Origin: Sphingosinithalassobacter tenebrarum
GTDB taxonomy: Bacteria; Pseudomonadota; Alphaproteobacteria; Sphingomonadales; Sphingomonadaceae
Reading direction: 5' to 3'
Assembly: GCF_011057975.1 (NCBI RefSeq)
Contig: NZ_CP049109.1
Coordinates: 3,795,476 to 3,859,475, forward strand
DNA length: 64,000 nucleotides
Made by a program: the position numbers and the translations under genes. Of the stretch, positions 24,896-33,391 are shown one piece after another. Position 1 is the first letter of the stretch; each line of letters opens with the position of its first letter. The notes under the pieces are model-generated. The model saw nothing but the letters and a program-made list of their open reading frames with translations. It searched no databases and had not been told where the DNA came from.

Positions 24896-27145
24896 CTACA
24901 TCCCGCGCACGGGCCCGCGCTGCTCGATTTCGGGCGGTTCGCGCCTGCGGTCGCGATCATCCGATTCGGCAGGCGGCGTCGGCAAGGGCAGCGGAATCAG
25001 CTCGCCGTCCGGCCCGAAGCGCAGATTGATGCCGCGTCCCGACACCTCGCCTTCCAGCCCGATTTCGGGAATGTCGAACGTAACGCCGTTCTCCAGCGCT
25101 TCGCTGTCCTCCGATGCCGCGTCCACCACTTGCGGCTTCGGCGCGGCCGGGCGCGGCGCGATGCGCAGCGCCGAAACCATGAAGTCGCGCCAGATCCCGG
25201 CGGGCAGCGAACTGCGCAGCCGGTCGCTGGCGCTGTTGTCGTCATTCCCTACCCACACGCCGACCACCAGATCGCCGGCATAGCCGATGAACCAGACGTC
25301 GCGATTGTCCTGCGTGGTGCCGGTCTTGCCATAGGTATCGATCGAGAGCGCCGCCCGGCTGCCGGTGCCGCCGTTCACCACTGCCGCGAGCAGCGATCGC
25401 ATCCCGCCCAGCTCGCGCCGGCCGAGCGCGCTGCTGCGATCCTGCGCCAGCCACCAGTCGTTATTCTCTTCCGCCGGCAGGCCGCGCGGGCGCACCGGCG
25501 CTTCGCCCGACGAAATCGCGGCATAGGCGGCGGTCAGTTCGAGCAGCGAGACATTGGCGGTGCCGAGCGCGATCGAGGCTTCGTTGGGGATGTCTGTCGA
25601 AATGCCCAGGTCGCGCGCGGCCCGGATCACGGCGCGCGGGCCCACTTTCTGAGTCAGCCGCGCCGCCGCGACATTGCTCGACCGCGCGAATGCCCGGCGC
25701 AGGCTGATATCGCCCAGATAGCGCCCGTCGCTGTTTTCCGGCGACCAGTCGCCGATCGTCACCGGTTCGTCGGCGATCGTCGAATCGGGCGTCATCCCCG
25801 ATCGCAGCGCAGCGAGATAGACGAAAAGCTTGAACGTCGATCCCGGCTGGCGCCGCGCCATCGTCACGCGATTGAACTGGCTCTCGCGATAGTCGCGCCC
25901 GCCGACCATCGCGACGACGCTGCCGTCGGGATGCATCGCCACCAGCGCGACTTGCGCGCCGCCCAGCGCGGCGCGGCCGACCGCGGTTTCGGCCGCCGTC
26001 TGGAGCCGCATGTCGAGCGTCGTGCGAACCGTCTGCTCGGTGGCGATCTCGCCGGCGCGGTCGCGCGCCTGCGGCAGCACCCAGTCGGCGAAATAGGTGC
26101 CGATCGGCAGCTCGCGCACGCGATCGGTGTCGAGCACGGCGGGCTTCACGGCATCGCCTTCCCCCGGCGTTAGGAAACCGGCCGAGACCATCGATGCCAC
26201 GACCAGCTTCTGCCGTTCGCGCGCACCCGAAAGATTGCCGGTAGGCGCTAGCCGCGAAGGCGCCTGCACCAGCCCGGCCAGCATCGTCGCCTGCGACAGC
26301 GTGAGCTTTTCGGGCGTGGTGCTGAAATAATGGCGGGCGGCGGCAGTCAGGCCATAGGCATTGTCGCCGAAATAGACATGGCTGAGATAGCGCGAGAGAA
26401 TCTCGTCCTTGCTCAGCCAGGCTTCGAGCCAGAAGGCGATCAGCGCTTCCTGGAACTTGCGGCCCATCGTGCGGCTGGAGTCGAGAAAGGCGTTTTTGGC
26501 GAGCTGCTGGGTGATCGTGCTGCCGCCCTGCGTGCCATCGTCGCTGGTCGCATTATGCACCGCCGCGCGCAGCACGCCGCGCGGATCGACGCCCCAGTGC
26601 GAGAAGAACCGCCGGTCCTCGATCGCGACAAAGGCGTTGCGGACATGATCGGGCAGCTGCGAGGCATCGACCGGCACGCCGATATTGGCGCCGCGCCGCG
26701 CGATCGGCGTGCCGTCCGCCGCGAGCAGTGTCACTGAAGGCGGCGCCGGCGGCTCCAGCGATTTCGACAGCGGCGCGGTGACCGTCAGCCAGCCGACCGC
26801 GAGAATGAAGAGCAGCAGCACGCCCGCCACGGCGCGAACGCCCCAGCGCCACCAGGGCGAGACATAGGCGACCGGCAGATTGGTGGTGTAGCCGCCCTCG
26901 GGCGGGAGCCATTCCGCCTCGTTCTCTGCCGCGTCTTCGAGCGGCTGCGTGAGCCGCAGCGGCTTCTGACGGCGCGGTTGCGGATTGGGGGCCGGATCGG
27001 GCTCGGGTGCGGGATCGGGCGTGCGCAGCGGCACGCGCGATGTGCTCCGGCTGCGCGGAGGCGGCATGCCGCCGCGCAGCTCGAACGGCTCCTCACCCTC
27101 GCGCGGTGGCAGCTGTGTCCAGTCGAAAGGGCCCTTGTCGCTCAC
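24896..27145 (-). CDS. Class A penicillin-binding protein (PBP1A type)
   Basis: A 749-residue bifunctional peptidoglycan synthase. Residues 1-100 form a Pro/Arg-rich cytoplasmic tail, the membrane helix is about 103-123, and GT51 follows with catalytic Glu176 in 'AIEDRRFFSHWG' and 'GGSTITQQLAKN'. The transpeptidase shows Ser436 in STFK, the SSN motif ('ARSSNVAAARL'), and Lys607 in KTGT. A disordered acidic and proline-rich tail ends the protein ('PLPLPTPPAESDD'). It polymerises and crosslinks glycan strands at the outer face of the inner membrane. With pbpC at the left edge, the window holds two class A enzymes. Confidence 0.93.
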   Translation of the reverse strand: MSDKGPFDWTQLPPREGEEPFELRGGMPPPRSRSTSRVPLRTPDPAPEPDPAPNPQPRRQKPLRLTQPLEDAAENEAEWLPPEGGYTTNLPVAYVSPWWRWGVRAVAGVLLLFILAVGWLTVTAPLSKSLEPPAPPSVTLLAADGTPIARRGANIGVPVDASQLPDHVRNAFVAIEDRRFFSHWGVDPRGVLRAAVHNATSDDGTQGGSTITQQLAKNAFLDSSRTMGRKFQEALIAFWLEAWLSKDEILSRYLSHVYFGDNAYGLTAAARHYFSTTPEKLTLSQATMLAGLVQAPSRLAPTGNLSGARERQKLVVASMVSAGFLTPGEGDAVKPAVLDTDRVRELPIGTYFADWVLPQARDRAGEIATEQTVRTTLDMRLQTAAETAVGRAALGGAQVALVAMHPDGSVVAMVGGRDYRESQFNRVTMARRQPGSTFKLFVYLAALRSGMTPDSTIADEPVTIGDWSPENSDGRYLGDISLRRAFARSSNVAAARLTQKVGPRAVIRAARDLGISTDIPNEASIALGTANVSLLELTAAYAAISSGEAPVRPRGLPAEENNDWWLAQDRSSALGRRELGGMRSLLAAVVNGGTGSRAALSIDTYGKTGTTQDNRDVWFIGYAGDLVVGVWVGNDDNSASDRLRSSLPAGIWRDFMVSALRIAPRPAAPKPQVVDAASEDSEALENGVTFDIPEIGLEGEVSGRGINLRFGPDGELIPLPLPTPPAESDDRDRRREPPEIEQRGPVRGM

Positions 27146-27241
27146 ACGCCTTCACCAGAAGCGCCGCGCTTTCCCTGTGCAGCGCGCTCTCCCGCCCCCG
27201 GGATGCCGGCCCGGACAACATCGCCGGGCCGAGCGATCCTA

Positions 27242-29341
27242 TCACTCCTCAGCGGTGTTGGCAGCATGCGCCGCCACTGCCTCGGGAAGGCCCGGTACAT
27301 ATTCGGCGCCTTCGACCACCTGAATGCTCGATCCTTCGAAATCGTCGCCGATCGGCTGATATTCGCCGCCCAGACATTGCGAGAGAAAGCCCTCCGCGAC
27401 ACCGAAGAAGCTGAGACTATTCTCCGAGCGGGCAAAGCCATGCCCTTCGTCGGGATAGAGGAGATAGGTTACCGGCAGATCCTTCTCCTTCATCGCTTCG
27501 ACGATCTGGTCCGATTCGGCCTGGGCGACGCGCGGATCATTCGCGCCCTGCCCGATCAGCAGCGGCTTGGTGATCGCGTCGACGCGCGAAATGGGCGATT
27601 GCGCCATCATCTCCTCCAGGTCCGCCGGATCATCGGGATCGCCGATATGCTTGAAGAATGTCCCTTCGAGCAGCGGCCGCCAATAGGGCGGAAAGCTCTT
27701 CATCAGCGTCGCCAGATTCGACGGGCCGACGATATCGACGCCGCAGGCGAAGCGATCGGGCGTGAAGGTGAGACCGACCAGCGTGGCATAACCGCCATAG
27801 GAGCCGCCCATGATCGCGACCTCGTCGGGCGTGGTGACGCCGCCCTCGATCGCCCAGTCGACTGCGTCGATCAGATCCTGGTGCATCGCCCCGGACCATT
27901 CGCCCGCCGCGATATTGACGAATTCCTTGCCGAAACCGGTCGATCCGCGGAAATTGACGCTGAGCACCGCATAGCCGCGGTTCGCCAGCCATTGATGCGC
28001 CGAGCTGTAACCATAGCTGTCGCGCGCCCAGGGGCCACCGTGGACGAACAGGACCAGCGGCATGGCCTTTTCGGGGGTGCCGTCGCCATCGGCATCGGCC
28101 CCGGCGGGCAGCGTGAGATAGCTGACCAGTTCCTCGCCATCGCTCGCAGGGATCACCACCGGGTGCATCGGCTGCAGCGCATAGGCTTCGAGCTCCGGCC
28201 GCGATTCGAACATCCTGGTCAGGCTCTGTGCCGCGCGATCATAGACATAATAGACCGAGGGTGCCTGCGCCGAAGAAGCGACGACCACCGATTTCGTCCC
28301 GTCATCGGTCGTCGCCACGAAGGAAATCTCGCCCGAAAGCCGCGCCTTCAGAAAGTCGAGGTCGGCCGCGGCGTCCTCGGTCAGCGGAGTCCACTCGTTC
28401 TTGAGATAGTTCACGCCATAGGCGATGGGTTCGTAGGTGACCGGGTCCAGAACGGCGTTCTGAATGTCGGCCTTGTCGCTTTCCGCGATCACGCTGGTTT
28501 CCAGCGTATCGGCGTCCATCGCCACCAGCGCCGCCTTGTCGCGGCCGCGACTGTCGACCCAGTAGAGCGTGTCGTTGGCGCGATTGAAGCCGAGCGGCGC
28601 GGTGTTGAAGAAGCTGTCGGCGTCGATTTCGGCCACCGGTTGCCACTCTCCGGCATCGTCGGGGCGGAACAGCGCCGATCCGCCGCCCGGCATCTGGCGG
28701 ATTGCGAAGCGCGGCTTCAGGTCATTGTCGATCACCCATTGGCCGAAGCCGGGATTTTCGAGCACCAGCGTCCGCTCGCCCGTCGTTAGGTCGACTTCGT
28801 AGAGATCGAACAGCTGCGGGTTGCGATCATTGAGGCCGATCAGGATCGCGCCCGGCCGCGCCTTGCTGACGCTTTCGATCGTCGCGCGCACGCTGTCATC
28901 GACCGGAGTCAGGTCGATATCGGCGCCGGTTTCGACGTCGACCGAGTGAATATGAAAATTCTCGTTCCCGCCCGAATCCTGGGGATAGAGGATATGGCCG
29001 CCGCCCGGCGTCCAGTAATGCGCCGAAATGCTGCGCACCGTTTCGTTGGTCACCGCGCGCGCCGCGGAAGGATCGTCCGCAGGCGCGACGAAGACATTGA
29101 GCACGCCGTCCACCGGCGCCAGCCAGCTGATATATTTGCCGTCGGGACTGATCCGCCCCTGCGCCTGTTTGGGGTTGCCGAACAGCAGGTCGCGCGGGAT
29201 CAAGTCGGGGTCTTCGGCCTGCGCGCTGGCGGCAGCGGGAGCAGCCCCGTCGCGGGGCGCGGGTGCCGCGGCCATAAGGGCCAGCGCAGCGCATCCCATC
29301 GTCAGCATCGACGCGGCGGTAGTCGCCTTGCGGATCTTCAT
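27242..29341 (-). CDS. Exported S9 family prolyl oligopeptidase-like peptidase
   Basis: A 699-residue protein with a signal peptide ('MLTMGCAALALMAAAPA'). An N-terminal beta-propeller (to about residue 420) is followed by an alpha/beta hydrolase domain with Ser514 in 'GGSYGGYA', Asp in 'GANDPRV', and His in 'EGHGFAR'. This is the acylaminoacyl-peptidase/DPP branch of S9. It probably degrades short peptides in the periplasm. ATG 29341 is preceded by GGGAGGATTCGAGC. The upstream region has repeated ACAGTGT words. The 27146-27241 gap below it holds a GC-rich hairpin (27208-27230) with no T-tract. Confidence 0.9.
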   Translation of the reverse strand: MKIRKATTAASMLTMGCAALALMAAAPAPRDGAAPAAASAQAEDPDLIPRDLLFGNPKQAQGRISPDGKYISWLAPVDGVLNVFVAPADDPSAARAVTNETVRSISAHYWTPGGGHILYPQDSGGNENFHIHSVDVETGADIDLTPVDDSVRATIESVSKARPGAILIGLNDRNPQLFDLYEVDLTTGERTLVLENPGFGQWVIDNDLKPRFAIRQMPGGGSALFRPDDAGEWQPVAEIDADSFFNTAPLGFNRANDTLYWVDSRGRDKAALVAMDADTLETSVIAESDKADIQNAVLDPVTYEPIAYGVNYLKNEWTPLTEDAAADLDFLKARLSGEISFVATTDDGTKSVVVASSAQAPSVYYVYDRAAQSLTRMFESRPELEAYALQPMHPVVIPASDGEELVSYLTLPAGADADGDGTPEKAMPLVLFVHGGPWARDSYGYSSAHQWLANRGYAVLSVNFRGSTGFGKEFVNIAAGEWSGAMHQDLIDAVDWAIEGGVTTPDEVAIMGGSYGGYATLVGLTFTPDRFACGVDIVGPSNLATLMKSFPPYWRPLLEGTFFKHIGDPDDPADLEEMMAQSPISRVDAITKPLLIGQGANDPRVAQAESDQIVEAMKEKDLPVTYLLYPDEGHGFARSENSLSFFGVAEGFLSQCLGGEYQPIGDDFEGSSIQVVEGAEYVPGLPEAVAAHAANTAEE

Positions 29342-29371
29342 GCTCGAATCCTCCCGTTATTATGTCAGCTC

Positions 29372-29400
29372 ACAGTGTGTTATATCCACAATACAGTGTT
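29372..29400. promoter_or_regulatory. Direct repeats upstream of the S9 peptidase gene
   Basis: ACAGTGT occurs at 29372-29378 and 29394-29400, 22 bases apart, about 30-60 bases upstream of the start. An A/T-rich core (TTATATCCACAAT) sits between them, in the likely promoter region for the minus-strand gene. Two helical turns between repeats suggests one protein binding the same DNA face. The 29342-29551 gap shows nothing else. Confidence 0.35.
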
Positions 29401-29551
29401 GTCCAGTATATGGCTGCGATCCTCCGGTCGCAGCGGCCGGCGGTCTGGACCGGTTGCCGGTGGAATACCATGATTCCGCGGCGCTTCTCCCCTATCGCAA
29501 AGAGCCTATCAGGCACCGCACTTTCGGCAAACCGGCAATTGCCGGTCGCGG

Positions 29552-30118
29552 TCAGGCCTCCAGCTCGACGTCCCAGTAGAGCCAGTCGCGCCATGTTTCA
29601 TGGAGATAGTTGGGCGGGAATCGGCGACCATGTTCCTGAAGATGCCAGCTGGTCGGCCGGATCGGCGCGATGTTGAGCGCCATATTCGCCTGTTTGGGGG
29701 TGCGTCCGCCCTTGCGCAGATTGCAGGGGGCGCAGGCCGTGGCGACATTTTCCCAGGTGGTGCGCCCGCCCTGTGCGCGGGGAATGACGTGGTCGAACGT
29801 GAGGTCGCGCTGGGAGCCGCAATATTGGCAGCTGAACTTGTCGCGGAGAAACAGGTTGAAGCGCGTGAAGGCGGGAAATTGCGAAGGTTTTACATATTGT
29901 TTGAGCGCGATGACCGAAGGGAGCTTCAGCCTCGCGCTGGGACTTCGCACTTCGCGTTCGTAATAGTCGACGATATCGACCCGATCGAGAAACACCGCCT
30001 TGATCGCGGTCTGCCAGGGCCACACACTCAGCGGATAATAGCTCAGCGGCGTATAGTCCGCGTTCAACACAAGTGCCGGGCATCCGTCCGGGTGCCGGAT
30101 CAGATCGGGATGATACAT
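29552..30118 (-). CDS. HNH endonuclease family protein
   Basis: A 187-residue protein of the alphaproteobacterial HNH type. It opens with 'ALVLNADYTPLSYYPLSVWPW' and has the HNH module: zinc cysteines in 'CQYCG', then 'DLTFDHVIPRAQGGRTTWENVATACAPCNLRKG'. The two CxxC pairs and the D-H / N / H-like residues are intact. Proteins like this are chromosomal, single-copy and widespread; the role (repair or DNA processing) is not established. ATG 30118 is chosen over 30187 because the added residues have no family match. It is divergent from gluQ. Confidence 0.88.
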   Translation of the reverse strand: MYHPDLIRHPDGCPALVLNADYTPLSYYPLSVWPWQTAIKAVFLDRVDIVDYYEREVRSPSARLKLPSVIALKQYVKPSQFPAFTRFNLFLRDKFSCQYCGSQRDLTFDHVIPRAQGGRTTWENVATACAPCNLRKGGRTPKQANMALNIAPIRPTSWHLQEHGRRFPPNYLHETWRDWLYWDVELEA

Positions 30119-30218
30119 GCGCTCCCCTCGCCCTGTTTCACTCGCGCACGCCTTTCGACAATCGAGATGACGCCATGATGACAGCACGAGCCGCGACTCG
30201 CGGTCAAGAGCGACGTCG

Positions 30219-31241
30219 ATGCCGCTGACAACGCGTTTCGCTCCCAGCCCGACCGGGCAGCTTCACCTGGGCCACGCATATTCGGCCGTGCAGGCGCATG
30301 ATCGTGCGCGACGCGCGGGCGGGCGTTTCCTGCTGCGGATCGAAGATATCGACGGGACGCGCAGTCGCCCCGAACATGTCGCGACGATCCTGGAGGATAT
30401 GCGCTGGCTGGGGCTCGACTGGGACGGTGAGCCGACCTTCCAGTCGCAGCGGCTCGATCTGTATCAGGCCGCGCTCGACAGGCTGCGCGACATGGAACTG
30501 CTTTACCCCTGTTTCTGCACGCGCGCCGACATCGCCGCGAGCGCCAGCGCGCCGCACGGGCCGAGCGGAATCATATACCCCGGGACGTGCCGCGGGCTGG
30601 CTGCGCCGGACCTCGACCGCCCGCATTGCTGGCGGCTGGATGTGGAGAAGGCACTACAATTCCTCCCCCGGAGGGAGTGGCGGGTTGGATTGCCCCCGGC
30701 AATCCAAGCCTGTGCTGGGGGCACAGGCTACCCGACACTGGGGACCAGCCGCAGGCTGGTGGAGGGGTATTCGCCGCAAGCGACACCGTCCGAGCGCAAT
30801 ACCCCTCCACCACCGCTTCGCGGCGGTCCCCCTCCCCCTCCGGGGGAGGAACTTGTGTGGCATGACGAAATCGCAGGCAATGTCATCGCCGACCCGCTGG
30901 CGCATGGCGACGTGGTGCTTGCGCGCAAGGATGCGCCGGCCAGCTATCATCTCGCGGTAACCGTGGACGATGCCGACCAAGGGGTCACGCACGTCATTCG
31001 CGGGCAGGATCTGTTCGAGGCGACGCATGTCCACCGGCTACTTCAGGCGCTGCTCGATCTCCCGACGCCGAACTATCGCCACCATCCGCTGCTCACCGAC
31101 AGTCAGGGCAATCGCCTCGCCAAGCGCCACGGCGCGCCGACGCTCGCGGCGATGCGCGAGAGCGGCGCCGACGGGCACGCGGTTGCCGATTCGCTCCGAA
31201 GCGGCACGCTGCCGGTTGGCATCGGCTTCGCGACGTCCTAG
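30219..31241 (+). CDS. gluQ: Glutamyl-Q tRNA(Asp) synthetase carrying an in-frame repeat insertion
   Basis: GluQ attaches glutamate to the queuosine base of tRNA(Asp). The class I signature is present: 'RFAPSPTGQLHLGHAYSA' (6-23, HLGH) and the KMSKS equivalent 'RLAKRHGAPT'. Zinc ligands are in 'CFCTR' and 'YPGTC'. The 340-residue product is about 65 residues longer than its relatives. The extra part (about residues 148-211, Pro/Gly-rich) is encoded by a palindromic repeat element at 30658-30854 that stays open in this frame. The sequence before ('HCWRLDVEKAL') and after it ('VWHDEIAGNVIADPLAHGDVVLARKDAPASYHLAV') joins normally. It may be functional with a surface loop, or impaired. Confidence 0.9.
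   Translation: MPLTTRFAPSPTGQLHLGHAYSAVQAHDRARRAGGRFLLRIEDIDGTRSRPEHVATILEDMRWLGLDWDGEPTFQSQRLDLYQAALDRLRDMELLYPCFCTRADIAASASAPHGPSGIIYPGTCRGLAAPDLDRPHCWRLDVEKALQFLPRREWRVGLPPAIQACAGGTGYPTLGTSRRLVEGYSPQATPSERNTPPPPLRGGPPPPPGEELVWHDEIAGNVIADPLAHGDVVLARKDAPASYHLAVTVDDADQGVTHVIRGQDLFEATHVHRLLQALLDLPTPNYRHHPLLTDSQGNRLAKRHGAPTLAAMRESGADGHAVADSLRSGTLPVGIGFATS
30658..30854. repeat. Family B repeat doublet with extra structured insert, inside gluQ
   Basis: Terminal inverted repeats TTCCTCCCCCGGAGGG (30660-30675) and its complement (30836-30852) bound two opposed family B units joined at TACCCCTCCACC. Each unit has an ACC...GGT hairpin (30744-30760 and 30809-30827). The left unit holds a 64-base insert (30676-30739) that can pair as three stems: AGTGGCGGGT/ACCCGACACT (9 of 10), TGGATTGCC/GGCAATCCA, and GCCTGTGC/GCACAGGC. 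Other family B copies lie at 16.0, 36.4 and 63.8 kb. Confidence 0.9.
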
Positions 31242-31250
31242 ATTGGCCCC

Positions 31251-31478
31251 ATGCAGACCTTTCTCACCCTGCTGCTGATCGCGGCGATGATCGCCACTTT
31301 GGTCGCGCTTGTCCGCGGCATCGTGATCTTCCTCAAAACCACCGAAGCCGATCTCAACGGCACAGGGCCGAGCAATTCCAGCCTCAAGTCGAACAAGATG
31401 ATGCAGTCGCGCATCATCTTTCAGGCGCTGGCGATCTTCATCGCGGTGCTGATCATGTGGCTGGCCAACGGGGGCTGA
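31251..31478 (+). CDS. Small HIG1-domain (twin-transmembrane) protein
   Basis: A 75-residue inner-membrane protein with two helices ('FLTLLLIAAMIATLVALVRGIVIFL' and 'IIFQALAIFIAVLIMWLA') joined by a polar loop with 'SNKMMQSR'. This matches the bacterial HIG1_N-type proteins (PF04588), whose mitochondrial relatives assist cytochrome oxidase. The same role here is inference. It starts nine bases after gluQ and is followed within a few bases by the adenosyltransferase gene. Confidence 0.8.
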   Translation: MQTFLTLLLIAAMIATLVALVRGIVIFLKTTEADLNGTGPSNSSLKSNKMMQSRIIFQALAIFIAVLIMWLANGG

Positions 31479-31482
31479 TCCG

Positions 31483-32076
31483 CTGGTCCGGCTCAACCGG
31501 ATTTACACCCGCACCGGGGATGACGGCACGACGGGGCTGGCCGACGGGTCGCGCCTGTCCAAGGCAGAGCCGCGCATGGCGGCGATCGGCGATGTCGACG
31601 AAGCCAATTGCGCGATCGGCGTCGCGCTGACGCTGATCAAGGATCGCCCGACGCATGCGACATTGCGCCGCATCCAGAACGAGCTGTTCGATCTCGGTGC
31701 CGATCTCGCCACGCCGGGCGAGGATTTCGCGCCCTCTGACATGGCGCTGCGCATCACCGCCGATCAGGTCGAGCGGCTCGAACAGGAAATCGACGCGATG
31801 AACGCGGTGGTCGAACCGCTCAAAAGCTTCATCCTGCCCGGCGGCACGCCCGCCGCCGCCGCGCTGCATCAGGCGCGCGCCGTGACCCGCCGCGCCGAGC
31901 GCTCCGCCGTGACCGCGGCGAGCGAGGATTCGCTCAACCCGCTGGCGCTGCAATATTTAAATCGTCTGTCCGATCATCTTTTCGTGCTTGCGCGCGTTAC
32001 CAATGCATCGGCCGATGGCGATGTGCTCTGGCGCCCCGGCGCTTCGCGGGCGAAATCGCAGCAGGCCGACCCGTAA
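31483..32076 (+). CDS. PduO-type cob(I)alamin adenosyltransferase, probable CTG start
   Basis: Converts cob(I)alamin and ATP to adenosylcobalamin in the cytoplasm. The 197-residue product shows the family N-terminus 'VRLNRIYTRTGDDGTTGLADGSR' (ATP-binding), 'GDVDEANCAIG', and the C-terminal 'YLNRLSDHLFVLARVTN'. The first in-frame ATG (31576) would cut off the essential 'TRTGDDGTTGL', so the gene must start earlier. No ATG, GTG or TTG fits; CTG at 31483, just before GTC-CGG-CTC-AAC, gives the usual 'MVRLNRIYT' and is preceded by GGGGG at 31470-31474. A sequencing change cannot be excluded. Confidence 0.88.
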   Translation: MVRLNRIYTRTGDDGTTGLADGSRLSKAEPRMAAIGDVDEANCAIGVALTLIKDRPTHATLRRIQNELFDLGADLATPGEDFAPSDMALRITADQVERLEQEIDAMNAVVEPLKSFILPGGTPAAAALHQARAVTRRAERSAVTAASEDSLNPLALQYLNRLSDHLFVLARVTNASADGDVLWRPGASRAKSQQADP

Positions 32077-32130
32077 CGATTGACCCTTGGGGGACGGATT
32101 AGCCCTCGTCACCGCGAAAGGAGAGGCGCG

Positions 32131-33390
32131 ATGCGAGCAAGCACGGTAGCGAAAACGGCCCCGGACGGACTGGCGCAGCGATACCGCAAGGTTCGCGCGC
32201 TCACCGAGGCGCTCGCCGCGCCGCTTTCCGATGCCGACGCCACGCTGCAATCGATGCCCGACGCATCGCCCGCCAAATGGCATCTGGCGCATGTCACCTG
32301 GTTTTTCGAAACCTTCATTCTGCGCGACCATGTGCCGGGCTATCGCCTGCATGACGAGCGCTTCCCCTTCCTCTTCAACAGCTATTACGAAGCCGAGGGC
32401 GATCGCCATGCCCGCCCCCGCAGGGGCATGCTGACGCGGCCGAGCCTTGCCGAAGTGCTCGCCTATCGCGCGGCGGTCGACGCGGCGCTGGTCGCGGCGC
32501 TGCCCGATTTGCCCGAAGACGTGCAGGCGCTGGTGGCGCTCGGATGTCATCATGAAGAACAGCATCAGGAATTGCTGCTCACCGACATTCTCCACGGCTT
32601 TTCGTGCAATCCGATCGAGCCCGCCATGTGGCCCGGAGAGCGCAAGATCCCGGTGCGAATGCCTGGCGCGATCACCTGGATCGAAGGCGCGACCGGACAG
32701 GTCGAGATCGGCCATGACGGCGGCGGCTTCGCCTTCGATTGCGAAGGGCCGCGCCATACCGAACTGCTCCACCCGCATGCGATCGCCGACCGCACCGTCA
32801 CCAACGGCGAATGGGCCGCGTTCATCGCCGATGGCGGCTATTCCGACCCGCGCCACTGGCTGTCGGACGGCTGGGCCTGGGTGCAGGCGGAGCGAATCGA
32901 AGCGCCGCTTTACTGGCGCAAGGACGATGGCGGCTGGACGCGTTTCGGGCTCGACGGACGCCGCGCGATCGACCCGGCCGCGCCGGTGACGCATGTCAGC
33001 TTCTACGAAGCCGATGCCTATGCGAGCTGGGCAGGCGTCCGGCTGCCCACCGAAATCGAATGGGAAGCGGCCGCGAGCGCCCATGACAGCGAAGGCGGCA
33101 ATCAGCTCGATGCCGCCGGGCCGGTAGAACCGCGACCCTCGCCCGAAGGCCCGGCCTTTTTCGGCGATGTCTGGGAATGGACCGGCAGCGCCTATCGCCC
33201 CTATCCCGGCTTTCGCGCCGCCGAGGGCGCGGTCGGCGAATATAACGGCAAGTTCATGAGCGGGCAGTTCGTGCTCCGCGGCGGCAGCTGCGCGACGCCG
33301 CGCGGCCATGCCCGCCCCTGTTACCGCAACTTCTTCTACCCCCATCAGCGCTGGCAATTCACCGGCGTGCGCCTGGCAAAGGACCTCTGA
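32131..33390 (+). CDS. egtB: Ergothioneine biosynthesis sulfoxide synthase EgtB
   Basis: An iron-dependent enzyme that joins a cysteine-derived thiol to trimethylhistidine with oxygen. The 419-residue protein has an N-terminal DinB-like domain and a C-terminal formylglycine-generating-enzyme-type domain ('[33 protein letters not shown]'). Iron ligands fit the known pattern: His51 in '[12 protein letters not shown]' and His141/His145 in 'HHEEQHQE'. ATG 32131 follows GAAAGGAGAGGCGCG. egtD follows with a one-base gap. No egtA, egtC or egtE is in the window, so the thiol donor and C-S lyase are open. Confidence 0.93.
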   Translation: MRASTVAKTAPDGLAQRYRKVRALTEALAAPLSDADATLQSMPDASPAKWHLAHVTWFFETFILRDHVPGYRLHDERFPFLFNSYYEAEGDRHARPRRGMLTRPSLAEVLAYRAAVDAALVAALPDLPEDVQALVALGCHHEEQHQELLLTDILHGFSCNPIEPAMWPGERKIPVRMPGAITWIEGATGQVEIGHDGGGFAFDCEGPRHTELLHPHAIADRTVTNGEWAAFIADGGYSDPRHWLSDGWAWVQAERIEAPLYWRKDDGGWTRFGLDGRRAIDPAAPVTHVSFYEADAYASWAGVRLPTEIEWEAAASAHDSEGGNQLDAAGPVEPRPSPEGPAFFGDVWEWTGSAYRPYPGFRAAEGAVGEYNGKFMSGQFVLRGGSCATPRGHARPCYRNFFYPHQRWQFTGVRLAKDL

Positions 33391-33391
33391 C

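Noticed and set aside
27208..27230. Rho-independent terminator after the S9 peptidase gene
   Set aside because: A 7-bp GC stem exists but there is no T-tract on the relevant strand, so the evidence is too weak for a feature.
30658..30854. gluQ as a pseudogene
   Set aside because: The insert keeps the frame with no stop codon, and all catalytic motifs on both sides are intact. Loss of function is possible but cannot be stated from sequence.
30658..30854. CRISPR array or tRNA in the repeat inside gluQ
   Set aside because: The repeats are inverted palindromes rather than regularly spaced direct repeats. The three-way fold lacks tRNA invariant positions and an anticodon arm of proper size.
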